64,000 nt of DNA from Desulfofundulus salinus (GTDB taxonomy: Bacteria; Bacillota; Desulfotomaculia; Desulfotomaculales; Desulfovirgulaceae). Made by a program: the position numbers and the translations under genes. The stretch lies in assembly GCF_003627965.1 (NCBI RefSeq), contig NZ_RBWE01000001.1, positions 2,647,637 to 2,711,636 on the forward strand. The letters run 5' to 3'. The notes below the pieces were generated by a model, which was not told the origin of the DNA, made no database searches, and worked only from the letters and a program-made list of their open reading frames with translations. The first letter of the stretch is position 1. Each line of letters opens with the position of its first letter. Below, piece after piece: positions 51,447-60,337 of this stretch.

Positions 51447-52568
51447 TCAGGGTTCCCGCGGTACAAACAGGATCACCACAATCAGGGCCAGCAGGGCCTT
51501 GAGGAAGGCGGCCACTGTGCCCACCAAAAGCGGCTTGCTCCCCGCCCGGCGCAATTCGGCCAGAGATATCCGCATCCCCTGGCCGGCTAGGCCGATGGCA
51601 AAAAACCAGCTGTACAGGTGCCGGATGATGGTGAGTTCCCTGGAAGGAGGCGACGTGGACCCCAAAAAGCCAAAGGAAGTGAGAAAAACCATGGTCAAGA
51701 AACCCAGCACAAAAACGGGAAATTTACTCCATAGACCGGTATTAATGTTGACTTCATCCTCCGCCGTGAAGTAGCGGCTGGCATACAAGGCCAGGAAAAG
51801 CACCACGAAGGGCAGGAAAATTACCCGCGTCAGGTTGTAAATCTCCCCGGTTTTCAGGCTTACCGAAGGATGGGTAACGGTACCGGGGTCAAAGGTGAGG
51901 CATACCGCCAGAACCTGACCGGAATTCATGATGCCCGTGCCGGCCCATACGCCAAACTGGTGGGGGCTCAAACCCGCCAGCGTACCCACCACCGGAAAGA
52001 CAAACAGGCTTATCAGGCCAAAGAAAAGAATGGTGGCAATGGAGTACACCACGTCGGTGTTCCTGGCCCGCACCGCCGGGGCGGTGGCCAGGATGGCCGA
52101 AACACCGCACACCGCCGTGCCTGCCGCCAGGGTGGCTGCACCGGCCGGGTCCATACCCACTCTGTTACCCAGCCAGACGGTAAACAACAGCATAAAGACG
52201 ATAAAGCAGACAATGATGATTACTGCCGTGCTGCCCAGTGCAGCCAGATCCATGACGCTGTAAAGCGAACCCAGCAAAATAACGCCTATTTTAATGAACA
52301 GGCTGGAAGTTCGGATACCTGCCTCCGCCCAGCGGGGTATGCCTAAAAGATTCCCCACCAGCATACCCAGGATAATGGAGATAAGAATGTGGTTCAGATG
52401 AAGAATATCAATAAACACCCTCCTGGCCAGGGGGCTGCCGGCGAGAAGACTCTCCAACCCCGGCCACCAGGGCAATCCCAAATCGCCTCCGCCCCGGGCC
52501 AGTACGGCAATGGCCAGCATGAGCAAAATACCGGGGATAGTTTTGGCGAAAATAATAATCTTGCCCAC
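51447..52568 (-). CDS. YeiH-type putative sulfate exporter family transporter (PF03601)
   Basis: A 373-residue membrane protein with about ten hydrophobic segments. Family stretches: LGMLVGNLLGIPRW, GIRTSSLFIKIGVILLGS, the AAGTAVCGVSAILATAPAV signature, GTGIMNSGQVLAV and the C-terminal FFAIGLAGQGMRIS. The start GTG at 52568 has GGAGG nine bases upstream. Members are annotated as putative sulfate exporters, but substrate is not proven. In a likely sulfate-reducing bacterium it could handle sulfite, sulfate or an organic sulfonate product. Follows the second member of the family encoded just upstream, after a terminator. Confidence 0.82.
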   Translation of the reverse strand: MGKIIIFAKTIPGILLMLAIAVLARGGGDLGLPWWPGLESLLAGSPLARRVFIDILHLNHILISIILGMLVGNLLGIPRWAEAGIRTSSLFIKIGVILLGSLYSVMDLAALGSTAVIIIVCFIVFMLLFTVWLGNRVGMDPAGAATLAAGTAVCGVSAILATAPAVRARNTDVVYSIATILFFGLISLFVFPVVGTLAGLSPHQFGVWAGTGIMNSGQVLAVCLTFDPGTVTHPSVSLKTGEIYNLTRVIFLPFVVLFLALYASRYFTAEDEVNINTGLWSKFPVFVLGFLTMVFLTSFGFLGSTSPPSRELTIIRHLYSWFFAIGLAGQGMRISLAELRRAGSKPLLVGTVAAFLKALLALIVVILFVPREP

Positions 52569-52636
52569 GAAACCAGCCCTCCGGGGAGAAATGGCGAAAA
52601 TTCATATAAACCTTTTTTAATTTTAGCAGAAGGGAG

Positions 52637-52673
52637 GAACAAATTAAAGCCCTGCCCGACAGGCGGGCAGGGC
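52637..52673 (-). terminator. Terminator between the two YeiH-type transporter genes
   Basis: Perfect 10-bp stem GCCCTGCCCG/CGGGCAGGGC with a 5-base loop followed on the minus strand by TTTAATTTGTT. Confidence 0.8.
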
Positions 52674-52691
52674 AGGCCGGGAGATACTGCT

Positions 52692-54077
52692 TTAAATCTT
52701 CGCCCAGTAATTCCCGAAGATGAGCACCGACAGGATGTAACCCAGGGGTACGTTTACGGCCACGCCCAGGGTAAAGGCGGCCAGGGGCTTCCAGCCGAAG
52801 GCGGTCAGCTCCCTGAACCGGGTGGTAAATCCGATGGAAAGGAAAGTAAAGACGAAGGTCCAGGTGCGCAAAGTCTTTATGGGTCCGATAACCTCGGGGG
52901 TGAGCACCTTTTTAAATTCCACCGGTGAAAACTGTATGGCCACAAAGGTCATGATCAGGGAAGCCAGGAAGAAGCCGATGACAAACTTGGGGAATCGCCA
53001 CCATATTTCCATGACGTTTACCTTTTCACCCCGGTCGGTGGAGCAGCTGCGCTCCCAGACCGTACAGGCAATAATGGCCATGATCAGTGACCACAGGCCA
53101 ACCCAGATGTCCCGTCCCACCACCTTCACCAGGGTAAAGGACCGGATGGCCGCTTCGTCCCCGATGGCCGCGGCCGCCGCAAAACCGGCCGCATCGGCAA
53201 ACTCGGAAGTACCGATCCATGCCCCTGCGATGCCGGGCGGCATGCCCATTGCTTTGGCCGCAAGGGGCAGAACGATAATCATTATAATGGCCCAGATGAC
53301 CACCAGGGAAATACCGATTGAGACGTGTTCCTTTTTGGCCTTCACCGCACCACCCAGGGCAATGCAGGCCGATACGCCGCAGATAGATCCGCCGGCGGCC
53401 AGGGTGGCACCGAAGCGCCTGTCCAGGCCGAACAGCCTGGTAGCGGCAAAGAAAATAGTCAGGAAAGTAGCCACCGCCACAATGGTGGCCTGCAGGAAGG
53501 CCACCGGGCCGGCCTGGATGATAAGGGTAAAGGGCAGCGTGGCACCAAGCAACACAATACCGGTCTTGACGTAAAATTCCGTACGGAAGGTGGTATCCAG
53601 CCATTTGGGTAGCTTGAAGGTGTTACTAACGATCATGCCCAGCAACAGGGCTAAAAGGGGCGGTTCCAGGTTATAGTCAATGGCCACCTTCCAGGAACCA
53701 ACCACCAGAATAACCGTAGAAATCAGGAACAGAAGGGTAAATCCGACAATGTATTCCTTGACCTTATAACCCATGGCTACACTACTGATGGTAAAAAGAG
53801 CCACAAAGAGGAAATAAAGTCCGAAATACCAGGTCCATTCAACAGCGAAATGTTGGGAAACGGTGCTGAAATCCACCCAGGTGGGCGGCGCCACGGCAAT
53901 GGGCTTGATGGAACTGCCGGCATAGAAGAAGATCAGGGCGGCCAGTACAACGCCCAGCCCCATCCAGATGGCCCAGTAGTCTTCTTTTTTCCAGAGCTCG
54001 GACCACCCGTGGGACTGCGGTACTGCAGGCATGCCCGCACCAGCTTTCATTCCGGCACTTTGTGCATGACCATTCAT
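52692..54077 (-). CDS. Long YeiH-type transporter with extra N-terminal membrane domain
   Basis: A 461-residue relative of the gene at 51447-52568. The C-terminal 310 residues carry the family signature (LALLLGMIVSNTFKLPKWL; FRTEFYVKTGIVLLGATLPF; AAGGSICGVSACIALGGAV; GTSEFADAAGFAAAAAIGDEA). The N-terminal 150 residues add a soluble start and about three extra hydrophobic segments, which the shorter paralogue lacks. The ATG at 54077 (GGGGAGGG upstream) is preferred over GTG at 54125. Divergent from a two-component system, which may regulate it. Promoter candidate at 54202-54230. Confidence 0.82.
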   Translation of the reverse strand: MNGHAQSAGMKAGAGMPAVPQSHGWSELWKKEDYWAIWMGLGVVLAALIFFYAGSSIKPIAVAPPTWVDFSTVSQHFAVEWTWYFGLYFLFVALFTISSVAMGYKVKEYIVGFTLLFLISTVILVVGSWKVAIDYNLEPPLLALLLGMIVSNTFKLPKWLDTTFRTEFYVKTGIVLLGATLPFTLIIQAGPVAFLQATIVAVATFLTIFFAATRLFGLDRRFGATLAAGGSICGVSACIALGGAVKAKKEHVSIGISLVVIWAIIMIIVLPLAAKAMGMPPGIAGAWIGTSEFADAAGFAAAAAIGDEAAIRSFTLVKVVGRDIWVGLWSLIMAIIACTVWERSCSTDRGEKVNVMEIWWRFPKFVIGFFLASLIMTFVAIQFSPVEFKKVLTPEVIGPIKTLRTWTFVFTFLSIGFTTRFRELTAFGWKPLAAFTLGVAVNVPLGYILSVLIFGNYWAKI

Positions 54078-54201
54078 TTCTATTCCCTCCCCATAACGAA
54101 ACTCCGCTTTCATGCTTGTGCTCACAATCCCTTAAATCTACACCCTTTTCCTCCTCCTGCTAAAACACCCCCACTTCTTATGCCTTTAATTAGTTAAGCT
54201 T

Positions 54202-54230
54202 ATCTTAGTACACCATCGCCGGATGATCAA
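54202..54230 (-). promoter_or_regulatory. Promoter candidate of the long YeiH-type transporter gene
   Basis: Minus strand: TTGATC (54230-54225), 17-base spacer, TAAGAT (54207-54202). Leader of about 120 bases. Confidence 0.45.
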
Positions 54231-54246
54231 TGACTGCAGGGCAGGA

Positions 54247-54307
54247 TGAACTGAATGTTCAAACAAACGAAGCGTTTCATTCATAAAGATGAACTTTTTG
54301 GTTCATC
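54247..54307. promoter_or_regulatory. Paired TGAAC/GTTCA dyads in the divergent intergenic region
   Basis: TGAAC-N5-GTTCA at 54247-54261 and GATGAAC-N6-GTTCATC at 54288-54307, with 26 bases between them. They lie between the promoter of the minus-strand transporter and the plus-strand kinase gene, and so may bind its regulator. The rest of the roughly 400-base gene-free region 54078-54474 is AT-rich and shows nothing else firm. Confidence 0.45.
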
Positions 54308-54474
54308 AAAAAGAGCGATTCGTGCCGTTTGCCATAATGATCTTGGAAAGAGATACCACATCCCACACATGACCAGAAGATTCCCGTAGGAATTATACCA
54401 GCTCTGCCGTATTCTTATATTGTGCACTCTTATTGTTTAAGGAACGAAAAGTCAACCTGTTATGAGGGTAGAAG

Positions 54475-56121
54475 GTGACATCAGTGAATCAAAACCTGAC
54501 CTGGTGGCCATGGACGGTATTGTTCATCACGATACTGCTGCCGGTTTTGCTGTTAATTTACACAGGTTACACCCTGCCGCAGCAGTTAAACCAGGTAGAG
54601 CTGGAATTTCAGCGCCAGATTGAGTACCAGGAAATAACATCCGGCATCTACCACCTGACCGGCGCTGTACAGGATTATATCTTTTACGGTAATGCCCAGG
54701 CACTGAATGATTTCCGCCACTACAGCGTGGAAACGGCAAAAAGAGAACTGCAACTCTATAACCTGGTGGAACAATCCAGAAAGCAGGACGTGGCGGAGCT
54801 GATGGCCCTGACCAGGGCCTATACCTCCTTTGTGGAAAGGGAAGTGATACCCCGCGGGGCATCCCACCGGGATACCAGCCGTGAACTTTTGCTGTGGCAG
54901 CACCGGGACCTCTGCCGGCAGCTGGCCTACCGGGCCGCCGCCCTGGCTGGGGACGGCGGGCAGAAAAATAAAGACCTGCTGGAACGTACCTTGGCTTTAT
55001 TGCGTAAAGAAGGCCTGCTGATGTTTTTTCTTTCCCTCCTTTCCCTGGGAGCGGTATTGTGGACCGGCACGGCGCTCCGGCCCCTGGCGGCCTGGTATTC
55101 CTGCCTGCAGGACCTGGTGAGGGACTCTTCCAGGGCCGTGGTCTTTGTGGACCGGAAGGAAAGGCTACAGTATTTAAACCCGGCGGCGGAAAAACTTTTT
55201 AACCTTTCCCGGGAAACGGCGGCCGGTAAAAACCTGGGGGACATCCTGATCCTGTACCCCCACTGGCAGAAAGTGGTCCAGCCCATTTACCAGGCCCTTT
55301 TGCAGGGGGAAAAAACGGCGGACTGCCCGCTGAGCTATAACCGGGAAGGAGGCCGGCTGCTCTTGACTGTGGACTGCGCCCCGGTCTACCTTTTTGGCAG
55401 AACGGCCGGTGCCGTGCTCACCGCCCGGCAGGCGCCCGAACCGAAGGACGGCACCATTCTGCTGGACACCATTGAAAGGGAAAGAAAGCACCTGTCCATT
55501 GAAATTCACGACTGGATCGGCCGGTATCTGTCCAGCATCATCCATGGCCTGGACTACGTGCTGCGGGTGCACGGGGAAAAGCTGCCGGAAGAGGTGCAAA
55601 AGAACCTGTGCCTGCTGCGTACCCAGTGCCAGAATGCGGCCATCGACATGCGAAGCATCATGAACGACATTCACCCCTACCTGATCGAAAAGGTGGGACT
55701 GATCCCGGCCCTGGAATCCTATAGCGCCAATTTCGAACGCATCCATAACCGCAGAGTCTATATTTTCTACCGTCAGCGTTCATTGCGCCTGGGCCGGGAC
55801 AGGGAAATATTCATTTACCGCATTATTCAGGAAGCCCTGACCAATGTGGCCAGGCATTCGGCGGCCACGGAGGTGGACATCCACTTCAACGAAACAGGCG
55901 ATACCCTGCAGATAGAGATCCTGGACAACGGGGGAATGCGGGAAGAGGAGCCCGTACCCGGAAAAGGACTGTGGGGAATGAAGGAAAGAGCCAGGTTTAT
56001 CGGCGGGGACCTGGCATACGGCTTTATGGATGGGGGATTCTGCGTAACCCTGACCGTACCACTTACTGAAGGGGGGAAAGGCAGTGAAGAAGATCGGGAT
56101 CATGCTGGTGGAGGATCATAA
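54475..56121 (+). CDS. Membrane sensor histidine kinase (NarL-system type)
   Basis: A 548-residue kinase. Two membrane segments (about 12-32 and 180-200) bracket an extracytoplasmic helical domain; a PAS domain follows (about 215-330, VVFVDRKERLQYLNPAAEKLF). Dimerisation/phosphoacceptor is HisKA_3-like, LSIEIHDWIGRYLSSIIHG, with His near 344; the ATPase has IIQEALTNVARHSAA and GKGLWGMKERA. The start is GTG at 54475; a second GTG at 54484 with AGGTG six bases upstream is equally good. The end overlaps the response regulator by 38 bases. Signal unknown. Confidence 0.88.
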   Translation: MTSVNQNLTWWPWTVLFITILLPVLLLIYTGYTLPQQLNQVELEFQRQIEYQEITSGIYHLTGAVQDYIFYGNAQALNDFRHYSVETAKRELQLYNLVEQSRKQDVAELMALTRAYTSFVEREVIPRGASHRDTSRELLLWQHRDLCRQLAYRAAALAGDGGQKNKDLLERTLALLRKEGLLMFFLSLLSLGAVLWTGTALRPLAAWYSCLQDLVRDSSRAVVFVDRKERLQYLNPAAEKLFNLSRETAAGKNLGDILILYPHWQKVVQPIYQALLQGEKTADCPLSYNREGGRLLLTVDCAPVYLFGRTAGAVLTARQAPEPKDGTILLDTIERERKHLSIEIHDWIGRYLSSIIHGLDYVLRVHGEKLPEEVQKNLCLLRTQCQNAAIDMRSIMNDIHPYLIEKVGLIPALESYSANFERIHNRRVYIFYRQRSLRLGRDREIFIYRIIQEALTNVARHSAATEVDIHFNETGDTLQIEILDNGGMREEEPVPGKGLWGMKERARFIGGDLAYGFMDGGFCVTLTVPLTEGGKGSEEDRDHAGGGS

Positions 56122-56698
56122 CGTTTTCCGCGAGGGCCTGAAAAGGCTGATTGATATGGAAGAAAACATGCAGGTGGTGGCCGAAGCCGATTCCTGCGCC
56201 GCGGCACTGCAGAACATGAGCCCGAACGTGGATATCGTCCTCCTGGACATCGGCCTCCCGGACGGTGACGGCCTGGACCTGTGCAGCGGCATGGCCCAAT
56301 CCCACCCTCATGTAAAATTTGTGGCCCTAACTACCTATGACGACGTCACCTTCATCCGCAAGGCCATGGAGCGGGGCGTACACGGGTTTGTACCTAAATA
56401 TGCCTTCTTTGATGAAATCCGCTCGGCCATCAATATGGTTTACAAGGGCGGCACATACCTTTATCCGGGGTTGCAGGCGGAACTGTTGTTAAAACCCGAT
56501 AGCCCGGTGCTGACGGACCAGGAAACCAGCATTCTGCAGCTCATTGCCCGGGGCGAAGACCAGAAGGAAGTGGCCGCCAAACTCTATATCAGCCTGTCCA
56601 CACTGCGGCGCCGCATCAGGGGCATCTGCACCAAGCTGGGGGTGGGGACCCTGGAAGAAGCCCTGGCCGCCGCCGCCCGCAGGGGACTGGTAAGGTGA
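56084..56698 (+). CDS. NarL/LuxR-family response regulator
   Basis: A 204-residue regulator. Receiver (1-120) with EDHNVFREGL, phosphorylated Asp in IVLLDIGLPDGDG and Lys in FVPKYAF. The C-terminal LuxR-type helix-turn-helix (about 140-200) is VLTDQETSILQLIARGEDQKEVAAKLYISLSTLRRRIRGI. The start is GTG at 56084 behind GGGGGG, inside the kinase gene, so translation is coupled. It probably acts on the divergent transporter promoter or on the following PAS sensor gene, 7 bases downstream. Confidence 0.9.
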   Translation: MKKIGIMLVEDHNVFREGLKRLIDMEENMQVVAEADSCAAALQNMSPNVDIVLLDIGLPDGDGLDLCSGMAQSHPHVKFVALTTYDDVTFIRKAMERGVHGFVPKYAFFDEIRSAINMVYKGGTYLYPGLQAELLLKPDSPVLTDQETSILQLIARGEDQKEVAAKLYISLSTLRRRIRGICTKLGVGTLEEALAAAARRGLVR

Positions 56699-56705
56699 GG
56701 ATACT

Positions 56706-58178
56706 ATGAAAAAAACCCTGACGGTAAACAACAGCGCCTGGCTGATGTTTATAATGCTCTTCTTCCTGACCATTATAACCATGCTCTTCGTTGTGGAATT
56801 CCGCTTTTTAAAAGGCATCATGAACGACTACGAGGAAACCATCCGCCAGGTGGCCGTCAATAAAACCAGCTTTTTTCTCAACAACCTGCGGGGAGTCACC
56901 GAAGGAGCCGCCCGAAAACTTAACGGCCGGCCCGACAGGAACGCCGCTTTAAAAGAGCTGCCCCTTTTCGATCACCGCATTACCGGCGCATACATTCTGG
57001 ACGCCACAGGACGAGTGGTGGCTCGAACAGAGATACCCCCTGGAGACCTGCCGCTGGAAAAGTTCCGGTCACAGCCACCCCGGCAGGGGTCCCGGGTGCT
57101 GGGAGTGCATACCGGTGACGGCGCTCAAACGGTGGTAACCGTGGTCACTCCCCTGGGGAAGGAATGGCTGGCACTGGACTTCAGCATTATGGACTTTCAA
57201 CAGGAGCTTTCCCAGGAATTCCTGGGCAACACCTGTAAGGTGGCCGTTTTTGCCAGTGGAAAGACTCCCCTGGTGTGGCCCTTTGAACGGGAATTGCTGG
57301 ACCAGTTCAGCGGCCGGGAAGAAAAATTCTATGCCAACCAGTTAGCATATGACGTAAATTCCCTGACCGTAGGTGATCCTCCATGGCAGCTGTACTTTTT
57401 TTTGCGGGAAAATAACTTCGACACCTACCGCATCATTACCATCATGCTATTGCTATTTGCCCTCTACTGCTGCCTCTACCAGTTCCTGGTGGAACTGTGG
57501 GGGGTGAACAGCGCCCGGACCTATTTCGAAAACATCGATTTCAACATCTTTAACCATGTGCATGAGGGAGTAATTATTTCCAACAACGCCGGGCGGGTGC
57601 TCTTCGCCAACCAGGCAGCCCATGAAATATTCACGGCCAAAGGGCCGCTGAAAGGCGCGAAGTTAAAGGAAATCCTGGGACACATCGGGGATGCCCCTGA
57701 CAAACAAAACAGGTATGGTACCCTGACCCTGAGAACGGCCGACCGTCTGCTGCAGGCCATCCATTCCCCCATTATTAAAAAGGGCAAGGTGCTGGGAGCA
57801 CTGACGGTAATCGGTGCCGGCGGCAAGGAGGAGGAAACCTGCGGCCGGGTCCTGTCCCGCCTCATGGAAGCCCTGCCCCAGGGAGCGGTCTATGTGGACC
57901 GCAATCACAGGGTGGTCCAGGCCAACCTGATGGCCCGCTGTTACCTGGGCAACCTGGAGACGGGCATCAGCATAGATGCCGTGGACCCCGAGCTGGCCGG
58001 CTTCATTTACCGGAACATGGGTTCCCGGTCTGTGAAAAGGGTGCACCTGGACTCCCGCAACCTGGACGGGGAAGTGATTTTCGTCTACGACGACGAAGGG
58101 GTATACGCCGGGACGCTGGTGCTGCTGGAGTCCGGAACAGGGGGAAACCCCGGCCTCGAGCCCCTCCGTCCCCGGTAA
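56706..58178 (+). CDS. Membrane PAS-domain sensor without recognisable output domain
   Basis: A 490-residue protein. First membrane segment at about 12-30, then an extracytoplasmic domain of about 200 residues with Cache-like spacing (AYILDATGRVVARTEIP), second membrane segment (about 245-265), then two PAS-like segments (EGVIISNNAGRVLFANQAAHEIF near 290 and QGAVYVDRNHRVVQANLMA near 395). No histidine-kinase, diguanylate cyclase, methyl-accepting or helix-turn-helix part is visible. The ATG at 56706 is 7 bases after the regulator stop, so it belongs to the same operon. It may act as accessory input for the kinase. Confidence 0.82.
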   Translation: MKKTLTVNNSAWLMFIMLFFLTIITMLFVVEFRFLKGIMNDYEETIRQVAVNKTSFFLNNLRGVTEGAARKLNGRPDRNAALKELPLFDHRITGAYILDATGRVVARTEIPPGDLPLEKFRSQPPRQGSRVLGVHTGDGAQTVVTVVTPLGKEWLALDFSIMDFQQELSQEFLGNTCKVAVFASGKTPLVWPFERELLDQFSGREEKFYANQLAYDVNSLTVGDPPWQLYFFLRENNFDTYRIITIMLLLFALYCCLYQFLVELWGVNSARTYFENIDFNIFNHVHEGVIISNNAGRVLFANQAAHEIFTAKGPLKGAKLKEILGHIGDAPDKQNRYGTLTLRTADRLLQAIHSPIIKKGKVLGALTVIGAGGKEEETCGRVLSRLMEALPQGAVYVDRNHRVVQANLMARCYLGNLETGISIDAVDPELAGFIYRNMGSRSVKRVHLDSRNLDGEVIFVYDDEGVYAGTLVLLESGTGGNPGLEPLRPR

Positions 58179-58186
58179 TAAGTAAC

Positions 58187-58237
58187 AAAAAGGGGCTGCC
58201 CCCCTGAAATAAGTTAACAGCCCGGTACCTTTTTATT
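58187..58237 (+). terminator. Terminator after the PAS sensor gene
   Basis: GGGCTG/CAGCCC stem with a 19-base loop, then GGTACCTTTTTATT; AAAAAGG on the 5' side extends the stem. 10 bases after the stop. Confidence 0.6.
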
Positions 58238-58294
58238 GGCTTATTAGGTCATCCCTGATAATGTTAATATGGTAATTATAGGAGATGAGAGGTT

Positions 58295-58636
58295 ATGGTG
58301 AACTACCGGGTTACGGTGATACTGAAACTTTTGGAAAGAAACTGGCTGCCCGGGGAAGTCCCTCCCCTGGAGAAAATCCAGGGCGTGGACATGGTCCGGC
58401 CGGAAGACGTGCGCCAGCTGGGTGATTTTCTGAAGGAACGGCTGGAGCGGGTGGCTTCCATGATGGAGCTTTTGCAGGAGAGGGGCTTTTGCTGCCGGGG
58501 CACCCGGCGGGCCGTTGTCCTGGAAGGCAGCCAACTGGAGGCGTACCAGGTGAAGAACTTACTGCAGGAGCATGGATTCGCGCCCTGCGAGTATGAGATC
58601 AAACTGGAGTATACACGCCAGTGGGGGATAATGTAA
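58295..58636 (+). CDS. Conserved-looking hypothetical protein, 113 residues
   Basis: Not recognised. The ATG at 58295 follows GGAGATGAGAGG. The sequence is soluble with alternating helices and strands, has two adjacent cysteines (GFCCRGTRR near 65) and a single one near 97, and a helical centre rich in Leu/Glu/Arg (RQLGDFLKERLERVASMMELLQERG). Converges with the 98-residue cysteine gene on the opposite strand after 40 bases. No operon partners. Real coding is supported by the ribosome site and by codon bias. Confidence 0.6.
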   Translation: MVNYRVTVILKLLERNWLPGEVPPLEKIQGVDMVRPEDVRQLGDFLKERLERVASMMELLQERGFCCRGTRRAVVLEGSQLEAYQVKNLLQEHGFAPCEYEIKLEYTRQWGIM

Positions 58637-58676
58637 ACGCTTCGGACGACAGGAATTGCGGCAGAACCGTGGGAGT

Positions 58677-58970
58677 TCAAATGCGGGGCCGGAACAAGCC
58701 GCAGGCCGGGTTATCCGGGTGGCTGCAGGCCAGTACGGCCTGCAGCCCCTCCCGGCCGGCCATTTTCAAAATGTCCAGGGCATGGATTTCCGGCGGCACG
58801 CGCCTTTCCAGCATGCCGTATTTGGGAAGCCCGGCCATACAGCCCCAGCGCACTTCCTCTCGCCCTTGTATCCTGACCAGATAACGGCAGTCACTGCAGG
58901 TATGTACGGCCTTTTCCCTCATTTCCGGCAGCATGAGCCGGCGGCTCCACCAAAGTTTATTGCCTTCCAT
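58677..58970 (-). CDS. Cysteine-rich small protein linked to dinB
   Basis: A 97-98 residue protein of unknown function. Cysteines at VHTCSDCRYLV, RWGCMAGLP and ACSHPDNPACGLF could bind a metal or Fe-S cluster (CxxC plus two more Cys). The start ATG overlaps the end of the dinB gene (58957) by 14 bases, so it is cotranscribed and presumably part of the SOS response. The adjacent ATG at 58973 is the alternative. No similarity to the ImuB/DnaE2 type cassettes was noticed. Confidence 0.6.
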   Translation of the reverse strand: MEGNKLWWSRRLMLPEMREKAVHTCSDCRYLVRIQGREEVRWGCMAGLPKYGMLERRVPPEIHALDILKMAGREGLQAVLACSHPDNPACGLFRPRI

Positions 58971-60222
58971 CATCCATCCCCACCCCCATCTGACCTGTTT
59001 CCGGCACTTTCATAAGAAAAGACGGTGCGGTACGGGGTGGTTCTGTATAGAACACCCCCGCCCGGGTAAGGGACACGGCCCGGAAAATGGCCTTTTCCCC
59101 GTACCGTTTCTTAATGGCATCGCAGGCCTGTTCCGCCCTTTGCCGCCTTTCCCTTTCGCCGAAGAGGGTCAGCTGTTCCGGCATGCGGGCCGTTAAACCG
59201 CTCAGGGTAAGCCCCACCAGGCGCACCGGCCAGTGCGGGGACCAGTGCTGTTCCAGCAAATCCGCCGCGACCCGGTAAATATCCCCGGCCAGGCTGGTGT
59301 GGAAAGGCAGGGTTTTCCGGCGGGACAGCCAGTTAAAGCGGGTGTCTTTGAGGGACAGCACCACCGTTCTGCCGGCACATCCTCCCGCCCGGGCCCGCCG
59401 GGCCACCCGGTCGGCCAGCTCCCATAGCACCACCTTGATCTCCTCGCCCCGGTAATCCCGGGGAAGGGTGATTTGCTGCCCGATGCTTTTCACCTGCTTC
59501 AAACTGCCGGGATCCACCGGGCTGTGGTCGATACCCCGGGCGCAGAACCACAGGGCTTCTCCGTAGACCCCAAATCGCCTTTTAAGGACATCCACCGGGA
59601 AGTTGGCCAGGTCGCCAATGGTATGGATGTTCAACTTTCTCAGGTGCTCTTCGTAACGGGGGCCCACGCCGAAAAGTTCCCGCACCGGCAGGGGCCACAG
59701 GCGCCGGGGTACATCCTCGAAAGTGAGCTGGGTGAGGCCGTCGGGTTTTTGCAGTTCCGCCGCCATTTTGGCCAGGAGCTTGTTGGGGCCAATCCCCACG
59801 CTGCAGGTGATGCCCACTTCCTGGCGAATGCGTGCTTTCAGCCGGCGGGCAATTTCCACCGGGGAACCCAGGAGCTTCCGGCAGCCGGTAACGTCCAAAA
59901 AGGCTTCGTCAATGGAAAAAGGCTCCACCAGGGGGGTGAAGTCGTGCAGGATGCGCAGGATACGGGCGGAAAAGCGAACGTAGAGGTCGTGCTGCGGCTT
60001 GATGAAGATTCCTTCGGGGCAGACCAGGCGGGCCTCGGCCACCGTCAGGCCGGTCTTCACCCCTTTGGCCCTGGCCTCGTAGCTGGCGGCCAGGACAATG
60101 CCGTGGCGCCTGGCCGGATCCCCGGCGACGATCACCGGCTTGCCCCGCAAGCCCGGATCCAGGGCCTGATGGACGCTGGCAAAAAAGGCGTTCATGTCAA
60201 CCAGCAAAATGGCCCGGGACAT
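58957..60222 (-). CDS. dinB: DNA polymerase IV
   Basis: Y-family translesion polymerase, 421 residues. ILLVDMNAFFASVHQALDPGLRGKPVIVAG is the N-terminal catalytic aspartate region; FSIDEAFLDVTG carries the second acidic pair; SVGIGPNKLLAKMAAELQKPDGL and the HhH segment RELFGVGPRYEEHLRKLNIHTIGDLA follow. A QLTLFG clamp-binding motif is near the C-terminus. The ATG at 60222 has AGGAGG seven bases upstream. Two LexA boxes lie directly upstream, so damage-induced expression is very likely. Downstream Cys-rich gene is coupled. Confidence 0.96.
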   Translation of the reverse strand: MSRAILLVDMNAFFASVHQALDPGLRGKPVIVAGDPARRHGIVLAASYEARAKGVKTGLTVAEARLVCPEGIFIKPQHDLYVRFSARILRILHDFTPLVEPFSIDEAFLDVTGCRKLLGSPVEIARRLKARIRQEVGITCSVGIGPNKLLAKMAAELQKPDGLTQLTFEDVPRRLWPLPVRELFGVGPRYEEHLRKLNIHTIGDLANFPVDVLKRRFGVYGEALWFCARGIDHSPVDPGSLKQVKSIGQQITLPRDYRGEEIKVVLWELADRVARRARAGGCAGRTVVLSLKDTRFNWLSRRKTLPFHTSLAGDIYRVAADLLEQHWSPHWPVRLVGLTLSGLTARMPEQLTLFGERERRQRAEQACDAIKKRYGEKAIFRAVSLTRAGVFYTEPPRTAPSFLMKVPETGQMGVGMDDGRQ

Positions 60223-60240
60223 AATAAAACCTCCTGCCCT

Positions 60241-60281
60241 GAACAAGTGTTCTGATCTCATTTTATCCAGAACAATTGTTC
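60241..60281 (-). promoter_or_regulatory. lexA box: Two LexA (SOS) boxes of dinB
   Basis: GAACAAGTGTTC at 60241-60252 and GAACAATTGTTC at 60270-60281 fit the Firmicutes consensus GAAC-N4-GTTC; the second is fully palindromic. They are 29 bases apart, before the ribosome site of dinB. Confidence 0.9.
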
Positions 60282-60337
60282 TCTGGCAAGAGGTAAATAT
60301 TTCCTGGGCAACCGCTGTCCAGGGACCTTCGTACCGG

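Noticed and set aside
53325..53604. Shadow frames across transporter and BMC genes on the opposite strand
   Set aside because: They mirror GC-rich real genes in other frames, lack ribosome sites and have biased composition (Gly/Arg/Pro-rich).
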